Shown piece by piece: positions 46,201-61,200 of a stretch of 64,000 bases of DNA; position 1 is the stretch's first letter; each line of letters begins with the position of its first letter. Origin of the DNA: Podarcis raffonei (taxonomy: Eukaryota > Chordata > Lepidosauria > Squamata > Lacertidae). The notes under the pieces are model-generated. The model did not search any database, had not been told where the DNA came from, and was given only the letters and a program-made list of their open reading frames with translations. A program made the translations under genes and the position numbers. The DNA lies in contig NC_070605.1 in assembly GCF_027172205.1 (NCBI RefSeq), forward strand, positions 23,802,304 to 23,866,303, read 5' to 3'.

Positions 46201-49200
46201 CCTAAAACATTTGTTTAAAAATCAAACTGTTAATTAAAAGAAACAAGTCTGGATTTTTAAAAAAATGACAGCATGTAAGAAGCATACTCTGGGTTTCAAA
46301 TAAGTTCATATAGAAGAAAAAGACAAGTCAAACATTATATACAGTCTGCTACAATAGTTTCTGCCTGCAGAACTGAGTATCTTGGGCTGCTGAGGAAGGA
46401 ATCAGATTTGAGCTGGCAACCTATGAATTCTTCCCATGCTAGAAACAGACTTCCCTTCCTTCAGCCACATCACTAGCTCACCTGTATTTGTCTTGTTTCT
46501 TGGGATCCTCTGAGATTTGGGAGGGAGAGGTAGTTTAGGAACACCACCACCCAAAGAAGTCTGTACTGGCATGTGCAGAACCTTGGAAAAAGTGAAAGCA
46601 GCACAATGAAGGTTTCTCACAAGATTTTCCAACTCAAGAATGACAGTATGGAAATTTAGCAGTAGCGTTTTACCTGACGGGAAGGATCTGAGAATGTGTG
46701 TCCATTTTGCCCCATTAAAGATACAGGAATCATTCCCACCATTCCTTGCAACACAGGTTGTACTGGAGATGCGATTATGATGGCAGAACCTGAAAATCAA
46801 TGGACTCATGTGAGCAAGCTGTTAGTACTTACTCAGAGAGTCTCTCTCACTCTCTGTGCCAATGATCCAATGTTAGAGAATGGTCCAAAGGCAAATGGCA
46901 CTGTTCTACCAGTAAGCCTATGTGTGTATGACCCCGTAAGCTACCTGGAAGGCAGACTCCCTGGGAACCCTATATAAGCAGCTATAAGCTCTTTAAAGAA
47001 AGAGCAGTAAATAGCTCTAACCACATTATTGCTACTAAGCTGAGATATCTTGCTATGAAGAACACCATCCTATATATACAGCAGGTTGCAGACAGCAAGT
47101 TCTCTAAAGCAAAGGGCTAAAATAGGAATATATTCTTCTGCATGGGAATGACCCAGCCTTTGCTAGATACACAGCTATAGGGAGGAAGTAATGTCTGACA
47201 CGTTGCCTGCATTCACATATATTTTAGCAACTATTTGTGTGGCAGATGAACAATAAGGCAAGGAAAGAAGCAAAGAAACCCCTGCGACTGTCCTGACATT
47301 GGAACAAATGCAGAAGCCCTTGCTTTGTGTATGTGTTCCTAAGAAACCAGGCTTCCCCAATGCATTTCAATTCCGGGAAGGGCTCCTTTGTTTTGCTTTC
47401 TCCCATCTCAACATATTGGTTAGGTGCTCCAGTCTAGAGCTTCAAACAATAACTAAGGGGGATATACAAGGCAACCATCAACTTAATGCCTTATAGCAGA
47501 GGAAACAAGTGTAGTGCCCTCCAGATGTTGTGGACAGGAGCTCTCATCATCCATGATCACTGATCATGCTACCCGGTAGATATCCTAAGGGTGAGGCAAC
47601 CGTTAGTATACTTAGTTCTCATTCCATTTTTAGAACAAACTTCAAGCCAGAATACAGCTTTCACTCCAGACTAGTTATGTGGGCTGCAATAGTGAGATCC
47701 AGAAACAAAGAAATCTCAGTCTCTAATTCAAAGGGGTAGATTTCTTAAATCAACTTTTCTTCGTATTTGAATGCATGCGCATACCACTCAATATCCTTGG
47801 TACTTAATTCTAAAGAAGCAAATATGTCAATTTACTTGCCACCCACTGATTTTTGACTTGTAACCAGATAAGCACAAATTCCATAGTGCTAAATGGGTAT
47901 TAAATCCATGGAATCAAGGTTTAGATATTACTGGCCACAGGAACCATTTGAAAGTAAACCATACAATGAAACTCTTCTGCTTCTATTATGTGATTTTGCC
48001 CATGGGAAACAGGATTATTTTGAAATCAGCTGCATGATTTTTGCTTCTGGCTACCATAAACATATTTTATAAGTTACCTACAAGTGAAGAGCAATGTAAT
48101 ATGTAAGTGCTAACTCATTTAAATAGTAAAGCAACAGACTTATGACCAAAACCAGTATAAACTTCAGTTATGGTTTTGAACCAATAGTTACCCTGTGAAA
48201 AGTTTGGCGACATTGGCGGGTTCATGGCAAACAAGTTGCTTGTTCTAGGAGGAGTCCGTAACTGCTGTGGTGTTGGAACCTGCGATGCAAGAGATGCTGA
48301 ACTGCCAGGCAACATAACCAAGTTTGATGGAGTAACGTTTGCATTTAAAGCTGGCTCAGTCATACAGGTGGCAATATAGACACCATTGGAGTTGCTGAAA
48401 GATGTGTTTGTGGCTGGCATCAGCTGTATAAATCCCCCATCCTTGGCAACGCCGGACGTCCCAGCAATGGAAAAAACAGCACACTCCTCATTTGATATGT
48501 TGAGTGTACTCGTGACAGAGTCTTGAGGTCTGAGCACAAGAAGATTCTGTTCTACCAAAGCTGAATCCCCAGTTCTTTCAACCTCTTCCGAAGTTATGCA
48601 TCTGGCTGGTCCTGTTAGCTTGGCTGGTGATTTAGCTGGTGAGGACAGGATTATAGTCGGCAAGTTTTCTCCAGCGATGCTGGAAACTGCATTGTTCAGC
48701 TCGGCATCTGCTGAAATGAATGGGTCATCGCTGATAATGATTTTTAAGGAAACTACGCTGGAGGGATCTCCATCTGTGGCTTGACTACTAGAGGAAACAC
48801 TGCCCGATTCTTTGTTCCCTGGACTTGATTCTCCCACTGGTTCTGGAAGAGGAGAGCAACACGCAGCAGATGTGGTGGGGTTGCTATCAGTAGATCTCTC
48901 TGAACGCCCCTCATTATCAGAAGACCGAAATAAGCTATCTGCATCTGATTTTGTGGAAGATGATGGCTCTTGCATTTCTATCTGTGAGATTTCAGAGCCT
49001 TCCAATTTCTGGTTTTGAGGTTTTGAACAAGGTTCCTGGTGCACAGGCTGATCATCTGAATGAAGGCTGTTGGAAGTATCCACAACTTCAAGCTGGAGCT
49101 CTACAGCATTTGGATCAGATGCATTCGCTACAAATGCTGCAGCAGAATCAGACTCAATTTTATCCTGGTTTTGACAATCAGAGGCAACATGACTGTCTGG

Positions 49201-52200
49201 ATTTTGCTGGCCAGGTACAGGAAATTCAGCTGGCTGTCCCATTATGTGCTCTAGATTTTTATTTGTTTCTGCTGAATGGCTAGAGTTGGCTGCAATAGCT
49301 CCTTTCTGCATTTCATTTTGGGCAGTTCTCAGAGGGGATAGCAATTTTGCATTTGTCCTGAGTATATTATTAGACAATGAACAACTCTCTGCTCCTCCAG
49401 ACGGTGAGATTTGCATCGCACCCAACTGATCATACTGCAAATGAGGCAGGTTTTGAAGATCTTGACATAAGAGGTCTTTATCAGTTCTACCGTCTCTCGC
49501 TGATGTTCCTTGTTTGCTGCAAGAGCCTACATTGTGTCCACTGAACTCTGGGTCAGAGACATGATTCTGCTCAGATTCAAAGACTGTATTGTGCTTGGTT
49601 CTTTGGCTAGCCATTCCCATTTCTACAGGGTCACTTTCACTCCTCACTTTAGAGTCCCTGGGAAATTTTTCAACTTCTACATTTTGCATCTCCAGGTGTT
49701 CTTCCAAGGTGACTTCACTATCACTGCAACCAGTCTTTGGAACATGTGCCTCTTTTGAATGATCTTCTGTGTATGACAGAGTTACTCGAGAATTATCACC
49801 TGCAACAGATCAACAGTTTCACTACAATCTAGTGTTGTAGGACACCCTATGCCAGAGTAATGTTACAAAAATAGATTACACCACTTTTGTCCATACATTG
49901 TAAAACCTCCATGGAGATACTAAAAAATTTGCACTGGCCCCATAAGAACCATGTCATTGTTTTGCCCTCCCTTTATCCAGGGAGGACCATTATCCAGCAT
50001 CTGAAACTCTCCCCTTTAGAAGAAAACCCCCAGCAAACCCACCCTTATATGTACAGAAGAGTACAGTGGTACCTCGGGTTAAGAACTTAATTCGTTCCGA
50101 AGGTCCATTCTTAACCTGAAACTGATCTTAACCTGAAGCACCACTTTAGCACCACAATGTAGGACCTGTGGTCTGCATAATCTCCATCTTGCTAGTAATG
50201 GTTTGCAGCAGTAAACAGAAGCATACAGAAACTAATTCAGGCTAGTATTGGGGAGTTACTTTAACCCATGTACTTAAATCTAGTTTTGTGCTACTGACTT
50301 GTAATCAGAATGGCATTTGAGCTCCAAAGCCAACAGTTGGCATTAGCTGTCACTCTAAGCTGATTTACAGAAAGGAGAGAAGGGGACAAAGTTACCTTGG
50401 TTAGAAGTCAAAGCAGCTGTTATCATTAGGCTATATAAAGAACAACAAGGCTCACCTTTTCAAAAGAAGACTGAAGTCTCGAAGAAACTCAAATGTCAAT
50501 TAAGCAACTTGCAGCCCAGCCCTTTGGATGTTTATCTAGAAGTTAGTCCCATCCATTTCAATAGGATTCACTTCCTACTTTGTGTACACAGGACTGCAGT
50601 AACAGTAATTTTAACATGTCCACAATTGCACATCTCAAATCTCCCAGTCTTTAATAGTGTTTTATCATTTGTGCAGGGTTAACAATTAACATTCTAGGCC
50701 CTGGAACAAAAGGACATTCTACAAGTATTGAAGATAACTGGAAAGCTTTGAAGAAGTGCTTACTGATTTCCTTTGTTGCAATAAAACTTTCAAGTGCTCC
50801 TAGGCTTTCTTCGTCCACTAAGATTGCATTCTCTAGTCCTCCATTCTGAGTAGAAATACTGTGAGAAGCATTTCTCCCACCCTTAGCTTTACCTGTTTTA
50901 AAAGAAATGGAAAAAATAAACTGGAAGGGTACTAATATTTGATTCAATGCACAAATTATACCTAACATATATTCAGGTATGTTTTTCTGTTTCCACTAAA
51001 TCAATCATCCATAAAAGTATTTTGGGCAATCGTGGCAGAGCAAAAGTTATAAATATTTATTCCAAATATTTTTACTACTTGGCATTTAACAAACTAGATA
51101 TGAACTGTAGACCACACATTTAGGGAGTCCTCTGTGAGCAGGTCTGGCACCTGGTGTGCATCAGTTACAAACAGCTACATAAATGCTGAAGTGCTATACC
51201 CATATATACTTTACAACAATGTGAGGCATAATATGCCAAGTTCCTACAAAACTCATAAGTGGTGATAACTGACTTCTCAACATATGAAATTGGCCAGAAC
51301 ATAGGACAGTAGCCAATGCTCGCTCTACTCAGAATAGACCCACTGAAATTAAACCAGACCACCCCTTAGCCTTTCATTACACTCATGGTATTCAAAGTGA
51401 TAACTAACCTGCACCAAAATCAAATATATCGAAGAGTCCTTGAAATGCTGGATCTGATTCTGTTTGCTCCAGAATCTCCTGGATGGCTTCTTCGGTCATG
51501 TGAATTTCACCCTGCTATGTAGGTGATATAAAAATAATCCACAAATAAGTTAGAAGATGTAAACTGCTCTCTCTAGATGTAAAATATATGTTGAAAGGTA
51601 ACATAGGAAGAAAACCTTCTTGAAAAATCAGAAGGAATTTATAAAATAAACCTGACCTCAATGGTAGGAGCTGAAGTGACACCAACCATCTTGACTGCAC
51701 TTGCATCTACCATAGTTCCAAAAGGTGTCAAGGGAAATATATACACATAAACTGGGGTCAGCAACAAATCAGCAGTGCAGAACACTCCCAATTCAGAGTT
51801 CTACCCAGCCAGCCTTACTCTTTCCCTGGGTACTCCATTCCCATCTGCCCCGCCCTTGGATATAGTTTTCCCATTCACTCTGCCTCAACTGATAGCCAGC
51901 AAGCACTCTGTGCCCTCAAAGAATTCTCAGTCCTCACTGGGTTGTTTGGGTTCTTCTTCCCCAAGTTTTTCAATTTTTGGAAACCATGAAGTTTCTCTAA
52001 GCCCATAGATATTGCCCCACATGTGGGCAGACGGTAGTGTTTTGGCTACAAACATATCCATATTCAGACAATCAAGCTTGCTATTAGTGCACAATATTCG
52101 TATGCTAGACTGCTTAACTGTCCTTTGTGTTATTTCCCTTTAAGATGCTTCTGAAACTTCAGTCAGTACAAAATACAGTGGCTCAGTAGTTGGAAACATT

Positions 52201-55200
52201 GTATAAAAATATTTGAAATAATTTTCATTACAAAACTACATCAACCTCAGTTTCTGTATCCGACATTATTCATACTGAGTAGGACAGCTGAAATTAATGT
52301 GTATTACTAATTTATAGGCATTAATTTCAAACAGTCTACTCTTGAGTAGAATGTAGTTGGGTACCACTCAGTTTGTAAATAAAAATCACTTAACAGATCA
52401 TGTAGACCAGGCATCCCAACCTACGGCCCTCCAGATGTTTTGGCCGACAACTCCCATGATCTCTAGCTAACAGGACCAGTGGTCAGGGATGATGGGAATT
52501 GTAGTCCAAAACATCTGGAGGGCCAAAGGTTGGGGATGCCTGGTGTAGACATAGAAACCAAAACCATGATTTTAAGCACAATCAAGTACTTCTTTAGAAG
52601 TCCTACTGACTGGTAGTCACAAAGGATGGTAACTGTGCTATTGTACAGCTCTCATTAATTTCAATAAGTTTCAGGGTAATAATATTCCCAGTTAACTGTG
52701 CCTCAGTTACTTGTAAGGTCTGCACAACTTGCAAACCACCAAGATGAAATGCGGAGCATCAGCAACATATTGTGGCCTGCTTTGGCCTTGCTAACACCCC
52801 TGGTTTTGCAGTCCCATGAGGACAGCAAAAGAAGGTGGTTCATCAAGCCCTGATAGCTGTCATACACGGCTGGTGGTCTGCAGCTTGGCTAAGTGGGTGA
52901 CAAGCAATGCAGTCTGCTTTAAAGTAAGAAATGTGGGCTGATTCTTTAACTATTTAGTGTGCTTTTTCACTTACAAATGCATGCCAGGCATCAAATACAT
53001 TTTATAGATGAGTGTGCATTAGTTCTTGGAACCTTACCTGAAGACCAAGGAATTCATCAATTGAGGACTCTTGTATTGTTGGGCCACTGTCTGCCTGTTT
53101 TGCTGTCTGAGAAATATTGCCATCACTGGAACAGACAGTTACAAATAATTAGCAGGCTTCCAAAATAATTTACAGATTTGGAACAGGAGGTGTCAAGAAA
53201 GTTCTTTTACCTGCCCAAGAATTTGTTAATGTTTTCAGCTAGCTTCTCCTGAAGGCATTTGTTGCTCAGAATTTTCTCTCTGGCATTTTCAATAATCATT
53301 TGCTAGAAAACAAATTTGAAGCAGTCCAAAATTACTAAAGAAGAAAAGAAAAACTGATTCTACCAGCACTATTAAGTAACACCCCACGCCCTTATCCAGA
53401 GGTGCCTCCTTCATTGATTGTTTTTAAACAGAGGTGGGATGGCTATCTGTCATGGATACTTTAGTTAAGATTCCTGCATTGCAGGGGGTTGGACTAGATG
53501 ATCCTCGGGGTCTTTATGATTCTTTTATTATAGCAATTCTAAATTGCTCTCATGTCTCCAAACCAATCTTAAGAGGAGCAAGATTTAAGTCCTATTTATA
53601 CTTTATATACTATTATATACTTTATGCACGTTTATTATGTGCATTCAGGGCCAGCCTACCCATGAGGCAAGGTAAGGTGACCGCCTCAGGCAGCAGGGTC
53701 CACTGGAACAGCAGATCCCGATGTCAATCTTTCTTCCACCCCTTGTTCCTGATATAATTCTTCCCTGACCTCTTCTTCTCTGGTGAGGAGGGAGGTACCA
53801 TTTTGGTGTCTGCCTCAGGTGCCAAAATCTCTTGGGCTGGACCTTTATACGTTCATATGTGTGCAGAGACATAGCGACTACATGTCATACATCTAAACCT
53901 TTCTGGATTAAATTTAAAAGTTGGCCCAGAAACACCATTATAAGCTATACCAAAAAGGGACACACTCTGGAAAGTCTGGAAATGTATTACTACCTGAATT
54001 TTTCATAGCAATAAATGAAGCTGGAATTGCAATAACAAACTGCAAGGGTGTGGGGAAGGAGAAGCAAAAGGCGAGTAGAAAAAAGAAAGTAAATGCTGTT
54101 CTGCAGTTTTTAAAAAAGGCTTACTGGAAGGTCACCCTCTATAAGTTCTAGCTGTTCACTTCCTTCTTCCATGGGTGAGCTTTCTTCTTCCACCATTGGA
54201 GTGTCCCGTAAATCACAATTGGATAATTGTGACCCCGATGATACAATGCTTTTTTTCTTCTGGAAGTCACTGAAGTATTTCAGAAGTTTAAAGAAATGAG
54301 AAAGACATAAATTTAGGACATTTACTGCAGCTCTCGTTGTAAATCTTATCTATTTCATTCCTCCTGCTCTTTGCTCACAGGAACTTAGTGGCCTTAAGCG
54401 AGATCAACACCTGTTAAGAGTACTTGCCACATGACCTAATGGTTTATAGTCTGGAGACACAAGGTTAACTATGCAATCCTATACATGTCTATGCAGAAGT
54501 CACATTGAGTTCAATGGGGCTTACTCCCAGGTAAGTGAGCACAACTATGAAGCCCTATGGTTGAGGGCAGAAATGAGGGAAGTGACTTCAAATGAACTCA
54601 TACAGAAGGGAATAGTAAAAAGGAGCAGGGTGAATACACTGTTGTAAATAAGAGGATTAGGTGCCCTTCAAAACATAAACGAGATTCATAAATTATAAAA
54701 CACATTAGCCAAGAACTAGCAGTTACCCTTTTCTTTTTCCGGGAGACACCATGCTCGAGTGAAGCTTCCGTTCTTGGGGTGCAGAAACCAAGTTTGCAGT
54801 GTCTCCTGCTTTAAAAAGAAAAAATGAGTGAGACAAATGTTGCTTCTGGTTAAGATTTTTTAGGCTACCAAACATTTTCTGTTGCCAATAGGAAAGGCAA
54901 TGACAAATGACAACAGGCAATTGAAATACGGTAGACATTTCCCTCTTCTCTTTTTTTAAACAAAATATTTTCCCCATTTTATTTCTTTATTGTCCTCCAC
55001 ATGTGTTTCAAGGCAATTTACAGAAACAATACCTGAAAAGGTTTTTTTAAGCAGTACAAAAAACAAGTAAAGATGGGTTTTAAAACTATCGATAATGAAC
55101 ACCTAAGACAGACCTTTTCATCTGAGTGGAAAAGCTTGTTGAAACAAAAATATATTTATCTTATCGGCAGGTACAAGCAGTGGGTGCCTGTCTTATCTCA

Positions 55201-58200
55201 GCAGTAATGGTATTCCACACAACAAAGGAGCAGCTGCACTGAAAACCCTGCTAGGGGTTACTGTGGAGTGGGATTCAGTTATTTTAGGAATGTCAAGGAG
55301 AAACTCTCATGTAGAAGAACATAGTGACCTACTGGGTGTAAAATCAATAAGATGATCTCTCAAATAACCAGGTCATGAGGATGTTTTGTTGTGTTTTCAG
55401 GGAAAACTATCGATTTTAACATATTTCCCAGGTTTAGTGCCAGAAAGCCAGTTTCATTGCTTTCAGTTCACCTGGCTCTTTCAGCATATCCATTCTAACC
55501 ACTCTCTCACAAACATACACAAATGGAAAACAAAGGACCAGTAACAACTGGGGGCAAAGGAGGAAGAACCCAGGGTGGAGGAGCAGAAAAAAATCAAAGC
55601 CCTGCCAGTTCACACTGCTAGAGTAGAAAGTGGGGTGGGGTGGCTGTATTGTTTTTAAATGGTTTTCTTTTCCACTGGTCTCAACGAAAAAGAAAAGAAG
55701 TACGCCAGCTTATAGGGATAATGCGTATCCTCTGATTCATCTCCAGAAGACATCTTTTTTGTCTTCTTCATTGTTGGGACAGGAATAGTCGCAGAGGTTT
55801 CTGCAACTGATAGGAGAACTCCTCTTTAGGCAGAACCTCCTGCACCTGACAGGTCTCTGAAAGTGGGGAGGGAGATCTTCTAAACCAGAGGTGGGGAGCC
55901 ATTTTCAACCCAAGGCCATGTTCCCTTCTGGGCAACATTCAGGTGGCAACATTTCAGTAGTGGGCAGGGCCAGAGGCAAAAGTAAGTGGAGCAACACATG
56001 TGAATTTTATTCCTTTGTCCAGTAAGCCAGTTTCTTCACACTCACACATCCCTCTCTATCCTCCATCTAGATAAACTAAAGACATTAGCAGAGTTCAAGG
56101 ACCTATTCCAGACAGGAATAAACACCTAAAGAGGCTGTGAAGCTGGGTTGTGGATCAGGATGTTGTGTGGGCTGGGGAAAGTCCCATAGGCCAGATAGGG
56201 AGGCCTGGAGGTCAAGGATGAGGTTCCCCAACACTGTGCTAAACTGTGCAACCCCTGGAACACCCTCCAAAAGACCACAGAATTGAGTATTTAAACTTAC
56301 TGTTAATATTGCTTTCTTGTACTTGGCACTGGTGTGCCAATGAAGAACCTGATCTTGTCTGGGCCATAACTGGGATTACAGTTGGTTTAAGAATAACTTG
56401 TGTGGCTGCCATTGGAGCAGAGGTCAGTTGTCCTGGCTGATGAGCTACAGAGGACCCTGAATTTGAGGGAAGTGATTGCGGAATACATCTCTGCTTTTTC
56501 ATATCTGCAATTGCACTTCTTGTGCGGCCTAGAAAAAGACATAAAATAAGAGGAGATAGGAGCCCATCTCAACAGACTGTTAGTTTCTTAAGTTGTGCCT
56601 CTAATGCTTTGAGAGCTGAATTGTAGCACTGCAGTAAAACCAAATGTTCCTTTACCCCCGAAGTAATTTTGAACCAAATCAGGAATGTGGTTAGTTTTGT
56701 TGCTAAAGAGATTTGGTGTCAACTACTGAAAGAGGCAGCCAGCTGCTTGCTGGCACTACTATGGAATCATACACAAGATTCAGGAGTGTTGACACATGCT
56801 ACAAGGAAAAAGAGTTTGTCCACATTCCAGGATTATGGAGTCTAAGAGCTGATTTAAACGGCAGAAATAACACATGGTATTTTCCTGGATCGCTTCCAGA
56901 TCAGGACAACTGTTGTTTCCCTACTTCCAATCACTCTGAACTAGTACAGTGACAAGCTGAACTTGCCAGTCTGTTGGGTGGGTGATGAAGAAAACAAAAC
57001 TCTCAATGCTTACTTCAGAGATACAAGATAAAGGATTTCCAGCTTTAATACACCACGGAAATATTAAGCTCTGCCTCTATGGGCCAAATCCATCACATTT
57101 ACACTGTCAAATGTTAACAGATCTACTATAAATATTTCAGAAAATTTCTTATTACAATAAGATTGCAATTCTAAGTATATTATGATGTACAAGTCATACT
57201 GAAATGAATTCGACTGATTTCCAGTCGATTTCTTCTTGGACTGGGAAAAGTTGAAAGGTTTTAGAGGGGTGAATTCAGATTACATAAAAGAGATGTTTTC
57301 TGATACATACCCCGTTGATGAGCACAAAATGCACCAGAATTCTGCATGCTCCTGCAACAATCAAATTGCCAAGTGAAATTAGAATTCAATATACAAGTGT
57401 AAGGGAAACTTGGCTTCATATGGACTAGTGAGATAATAGTTACATGGACGTTTAGATTAGAGATTAAAGCAATGGGGGGGTGGGGATCAAAATTAAACAT
57501 GAATTAAAATTTTGTTATCAGTAACATATTTCTATGGTAAGATGAACAATTTTCAAATACACTGCCACCATGATTAACATTTTGTAGTAAATACGCTTGG
57601 TTTTATTTTGGAAGTATTATATATGTGCTTTGGGGTTGGTTGGTTGCAGAAGTGGCTGCTTACAAAGTTTGGGGTGGGTGGTGGTTGCGGCCCATCACAT
57701 CCAGCTGTGATACCCTCCCCCCCCCATGCAAATTCCATTGTGCAACCAGTAGTTGAAAATCACTGGGCCGACCACAAAGCACTTTAGGAGTTCCCACCAA
57801 ACCCCCTATTTGAATTCAGCCAATCTGGCTGGGCCTGCAGGGTGGGGCTTTGGGAGCGGACCTGACTGCAGCAGTTTTCACTGGAGCTTTCCTTGGCACC
57901 ACTTTTATCATTCTGATCAGACAAAGCTTTAAAACATCAGCATGCTACGTCTAATAACTTACAAGCATCAGTGAGATAAAATCAGTACGAAAACACCAAG
58001 ATGTCACCAAAAATGCAACCATAGTAAGTATATAGGAGGAATGTAGCCCTATAATAAGATGACAAAGGTTCCCTGTGACATGCAGTCTAGTATTTGCTTT
58101 CAATACAAATTACCTGATTTGAGAAAGTGTGTAGTCCAACTTCTTCCATAAAGATGACATCATTGCTGGAACATCATTTGTTGCTTCTTTAAAGAAACAG

Positions 58201-61200
58201 ATCAGACAAAATTTGTGTCAAATGTGAAAAGGACTGGTTTATCAACTGGAAAGACTACACAATAAAGAGATCATGATTCTAATTTCTTTAAAAATGGCGC
58301 TGCTGCTTTAGCATAAAGAGGATCATTTTTGGAGTCTAGATGTACAAGTGGGGTATGTAAGAAAATGTCACACTGTTGAAAAATTCTGCTTAGGGTTCCA
58401 GCCAGCCATGCAAACTTCAAGTATATTCTATTCCATTCCTCCTTCCCCCAGCAACAACCACTCAGCTCTGACTCTGCTCAGTCCCCACTGGGCTAGTTTT
58501 GTTTTTCCTCTTCCTTTGCAGTTTCTTGGTCCCTTCTTTCTGCTGTTGAGTGGCTGTCTGGTGTTAAGTTTTTTGTCTATTGCTCCTGCTCTTTTGTTTT
58601 CATTGGTGACTTTTTTTAAAATTCTAAACTAATTTTAAGCCACCTTGAATTTATTTAATTTAAAAAGATAATTGTGTTTAATAATTTATGTACTCTGTCC
58701 TGACGTCACCAAGTAGAGTGTGGATTATAAATCTAAAGAAAACATATTGCACAATATACCCCCCACTAATGGAGAAAATAGCCAAATCTATAACTTGTAT
58801 CTTCCAGTCCCAACACCCCTTCTTACCTTTCGATTTCATTGTGATATACTCATTCAGGATGGTGATTAAGTTTTTCCCAAAGAGAGACTAAAGAAAAAAA
58901 AGGAAAAGAACAGCATTCAACTACACAACTTCCAGCAACAACATACTGGAAATGTCTTGACTATCCAAAGCACAATGGTTATGGATGCCATTTGGACTCA
59001 AGCAAGCAATTTTCATGTGGACTCCAAAGCTCACCATGCAGTGGAGGGGTATTTATTGTTAGATAAATGATTTGCAGTTATGGGACTGTTGTCTTTCACA
59101 TGACAGTATATGTTTTGACTCCACAGAGTGGGAAGTGACGGAGACAGGATGTTTGTGTTACTGTATTCTGTGAAGTGCGACTGTTGTCCTTTGTTCTTTC
59201 TCTTTGCTGTCTGATGCTAGAGAGAGAGGGAGCCATGTTGCAGTGCTCCGTGTGTGTTTATATGTAAATAAAGTAGATTAGCCAACATGCTGAGTTGCTG
59301 GGGTCTGTCATGCGAACTGTGCAGGCTCTGCAGATCCCTAAGTGTGCTGGTGTCTGTTGGCATCGGTCGCTGTGATGTTCGGGCAGAAGAAAGCTTTTGA
59401 AGCTCCCGAATGATCGACCAGGAGGGAGGGAACATGCCACTCAGGCATGTGTTTCTACCAGGGTCCTACTCGAGTGTAGGCTGAGCTCCTAACATTTATT
59501 ACCTGAATCAACCTTAAGTTGAAATATTCATTATGCAGAACTATCTTGGAAAGTAGAAAGCTCAGGGGCTGATCAAAACTTACAGCCACCTTTCTCACAA
59601 ATATGTACTCACCAGTAAACAAGCTGGAACAAAGCCTTCCCCAGTACAGTGCTCTGCGTATTCTTTTAAATCTGAGCTTTCTAGTATAAATGCCCGACAT
59701 GTGGCTAAAAGCTTTTCTTGTTGTAAATAACCTGTAACAGACAAAATATTTTCTGACCCTTTGTGCCAATATGAACAAGGAAAGAAGTTAAAGCCAATGA
59801 TATTATACTTAAACTCATATATTTATCATGAGTTTTAAAAATGATCATTCCACTGTGAAAAGGAGTCTAGCCTGGTTTATATGGAATGTTCTTTTACAAG
59901 GCAATCCTGCACACACTTACTTGCGAGAAAATCTCGTTGAATACAGTGGGACTTTTTTCTGAGCAGATAAATTTAGGATTGCCGTATTACGATACCATTT
60001 CAAAACCAGCAACAACAACAGCTAGAAACACTTTCTGAAGAAAGCCAATAAATATTTTCAGAAATTCAGTGATTTAAAGTTCAGAGTTATAAAATACCAT
60101 ATTTACTTGAATGTAATGTGCACGTTTTTTTGCCAAATCACTTCACGAAAATTAGGGAGCACATTAGATTTGATGGCGCCAGCAAATCCTTTTTTGGTTT
60201 CAAAAATTGAGGTGCGCAATAGATTCACATAAATATGGTATGAACGAGGATGCAACCCATGATAAGACTGCTAATATATATATATTTATATTGCTATCTG
60301 TGCCTTTATTACCAAACTGGAAACATGAACCATGTACCAAAGAAACAGCGTGGACATTGCTTTTCCTGTTGTTCTGTTTATGCACGGTGCTGGTGGGAAC
60401 AAATATGTGCAGCTCCACTTTACATGTCTGATCCACTTGGCAGCCACACACAAACATAACATTTGAATGTATACACATAAAAGGATACATTTAAACACAT
60501 GTGGCCTGAACTAATATACAACTTACAATGTGGAAAGCAACCATGTGATGCCAGCCCATTATGCACCTTATTAAAGTATGTGTAGGTGTCTGGTGATGTT
60601 GAAGATGGGACACATGCAACTCGTGGGTAGCAAAGCATGATTTCACTCAAGCAAACACAGGTGGGTGGACAAGGAGAAGATTGATCCCAGTCTGCATCAA
60701 AGCTTGGTTTGTAGTGGGGAACCCTAATTACAATGCAATGCATTCAAGATTTAGGATTTGACAAAACCAGAACTCCTCTTTGGGGTGATGTGAAATCTAT
60801 AGCAAGATGTGTGCAAGTGCTCCCTTACTGAGAGCAATTGTGACTTTTTCCTGTGTTTTTGTCTTCATGTGGACTTCAGAGAATCACTCTGTATGGTATG
60901 ATGAAAGAAAACAAAACCATCTGCTATTAAACAATTATGTAAATAGCTTTGTCTATTTTTAATAATTAAATTTAAATTTAATGGGAATATAAACAAGAAT
61001 TTAACTGACAACAAAGTTAATAGCAGCTGGTTATATTTTCTTGCTTGTAAAAACTACTGATAGCAGTTCCTCTCTTGCTTGCTATAAATTGAATTTATGG
61101 AAATAAAATAGCCTCCCCCCTATGAGCAATAGCAGTTGGTGGAACGGCACACATAGTGCAACACTGCTCATCAGCCTGCTGAACCCAAAGCATCACTGCC

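Noticed and set aside
51650-51735. Possible extra NPAT exon on the minus strand (open stretch ending before GTCAGG)
   Set aside because: No convincing acceptor, and exons 10 and 11 already join in phase 0 as in the family.
54259-54269. Alternative NPAT exon 8 acceptor (TTCCAG) 10 nt downstream
   Set aside because: It would break the reading frame; the upstream acceptor keeps phase and adds DFQ before KKKSIV.
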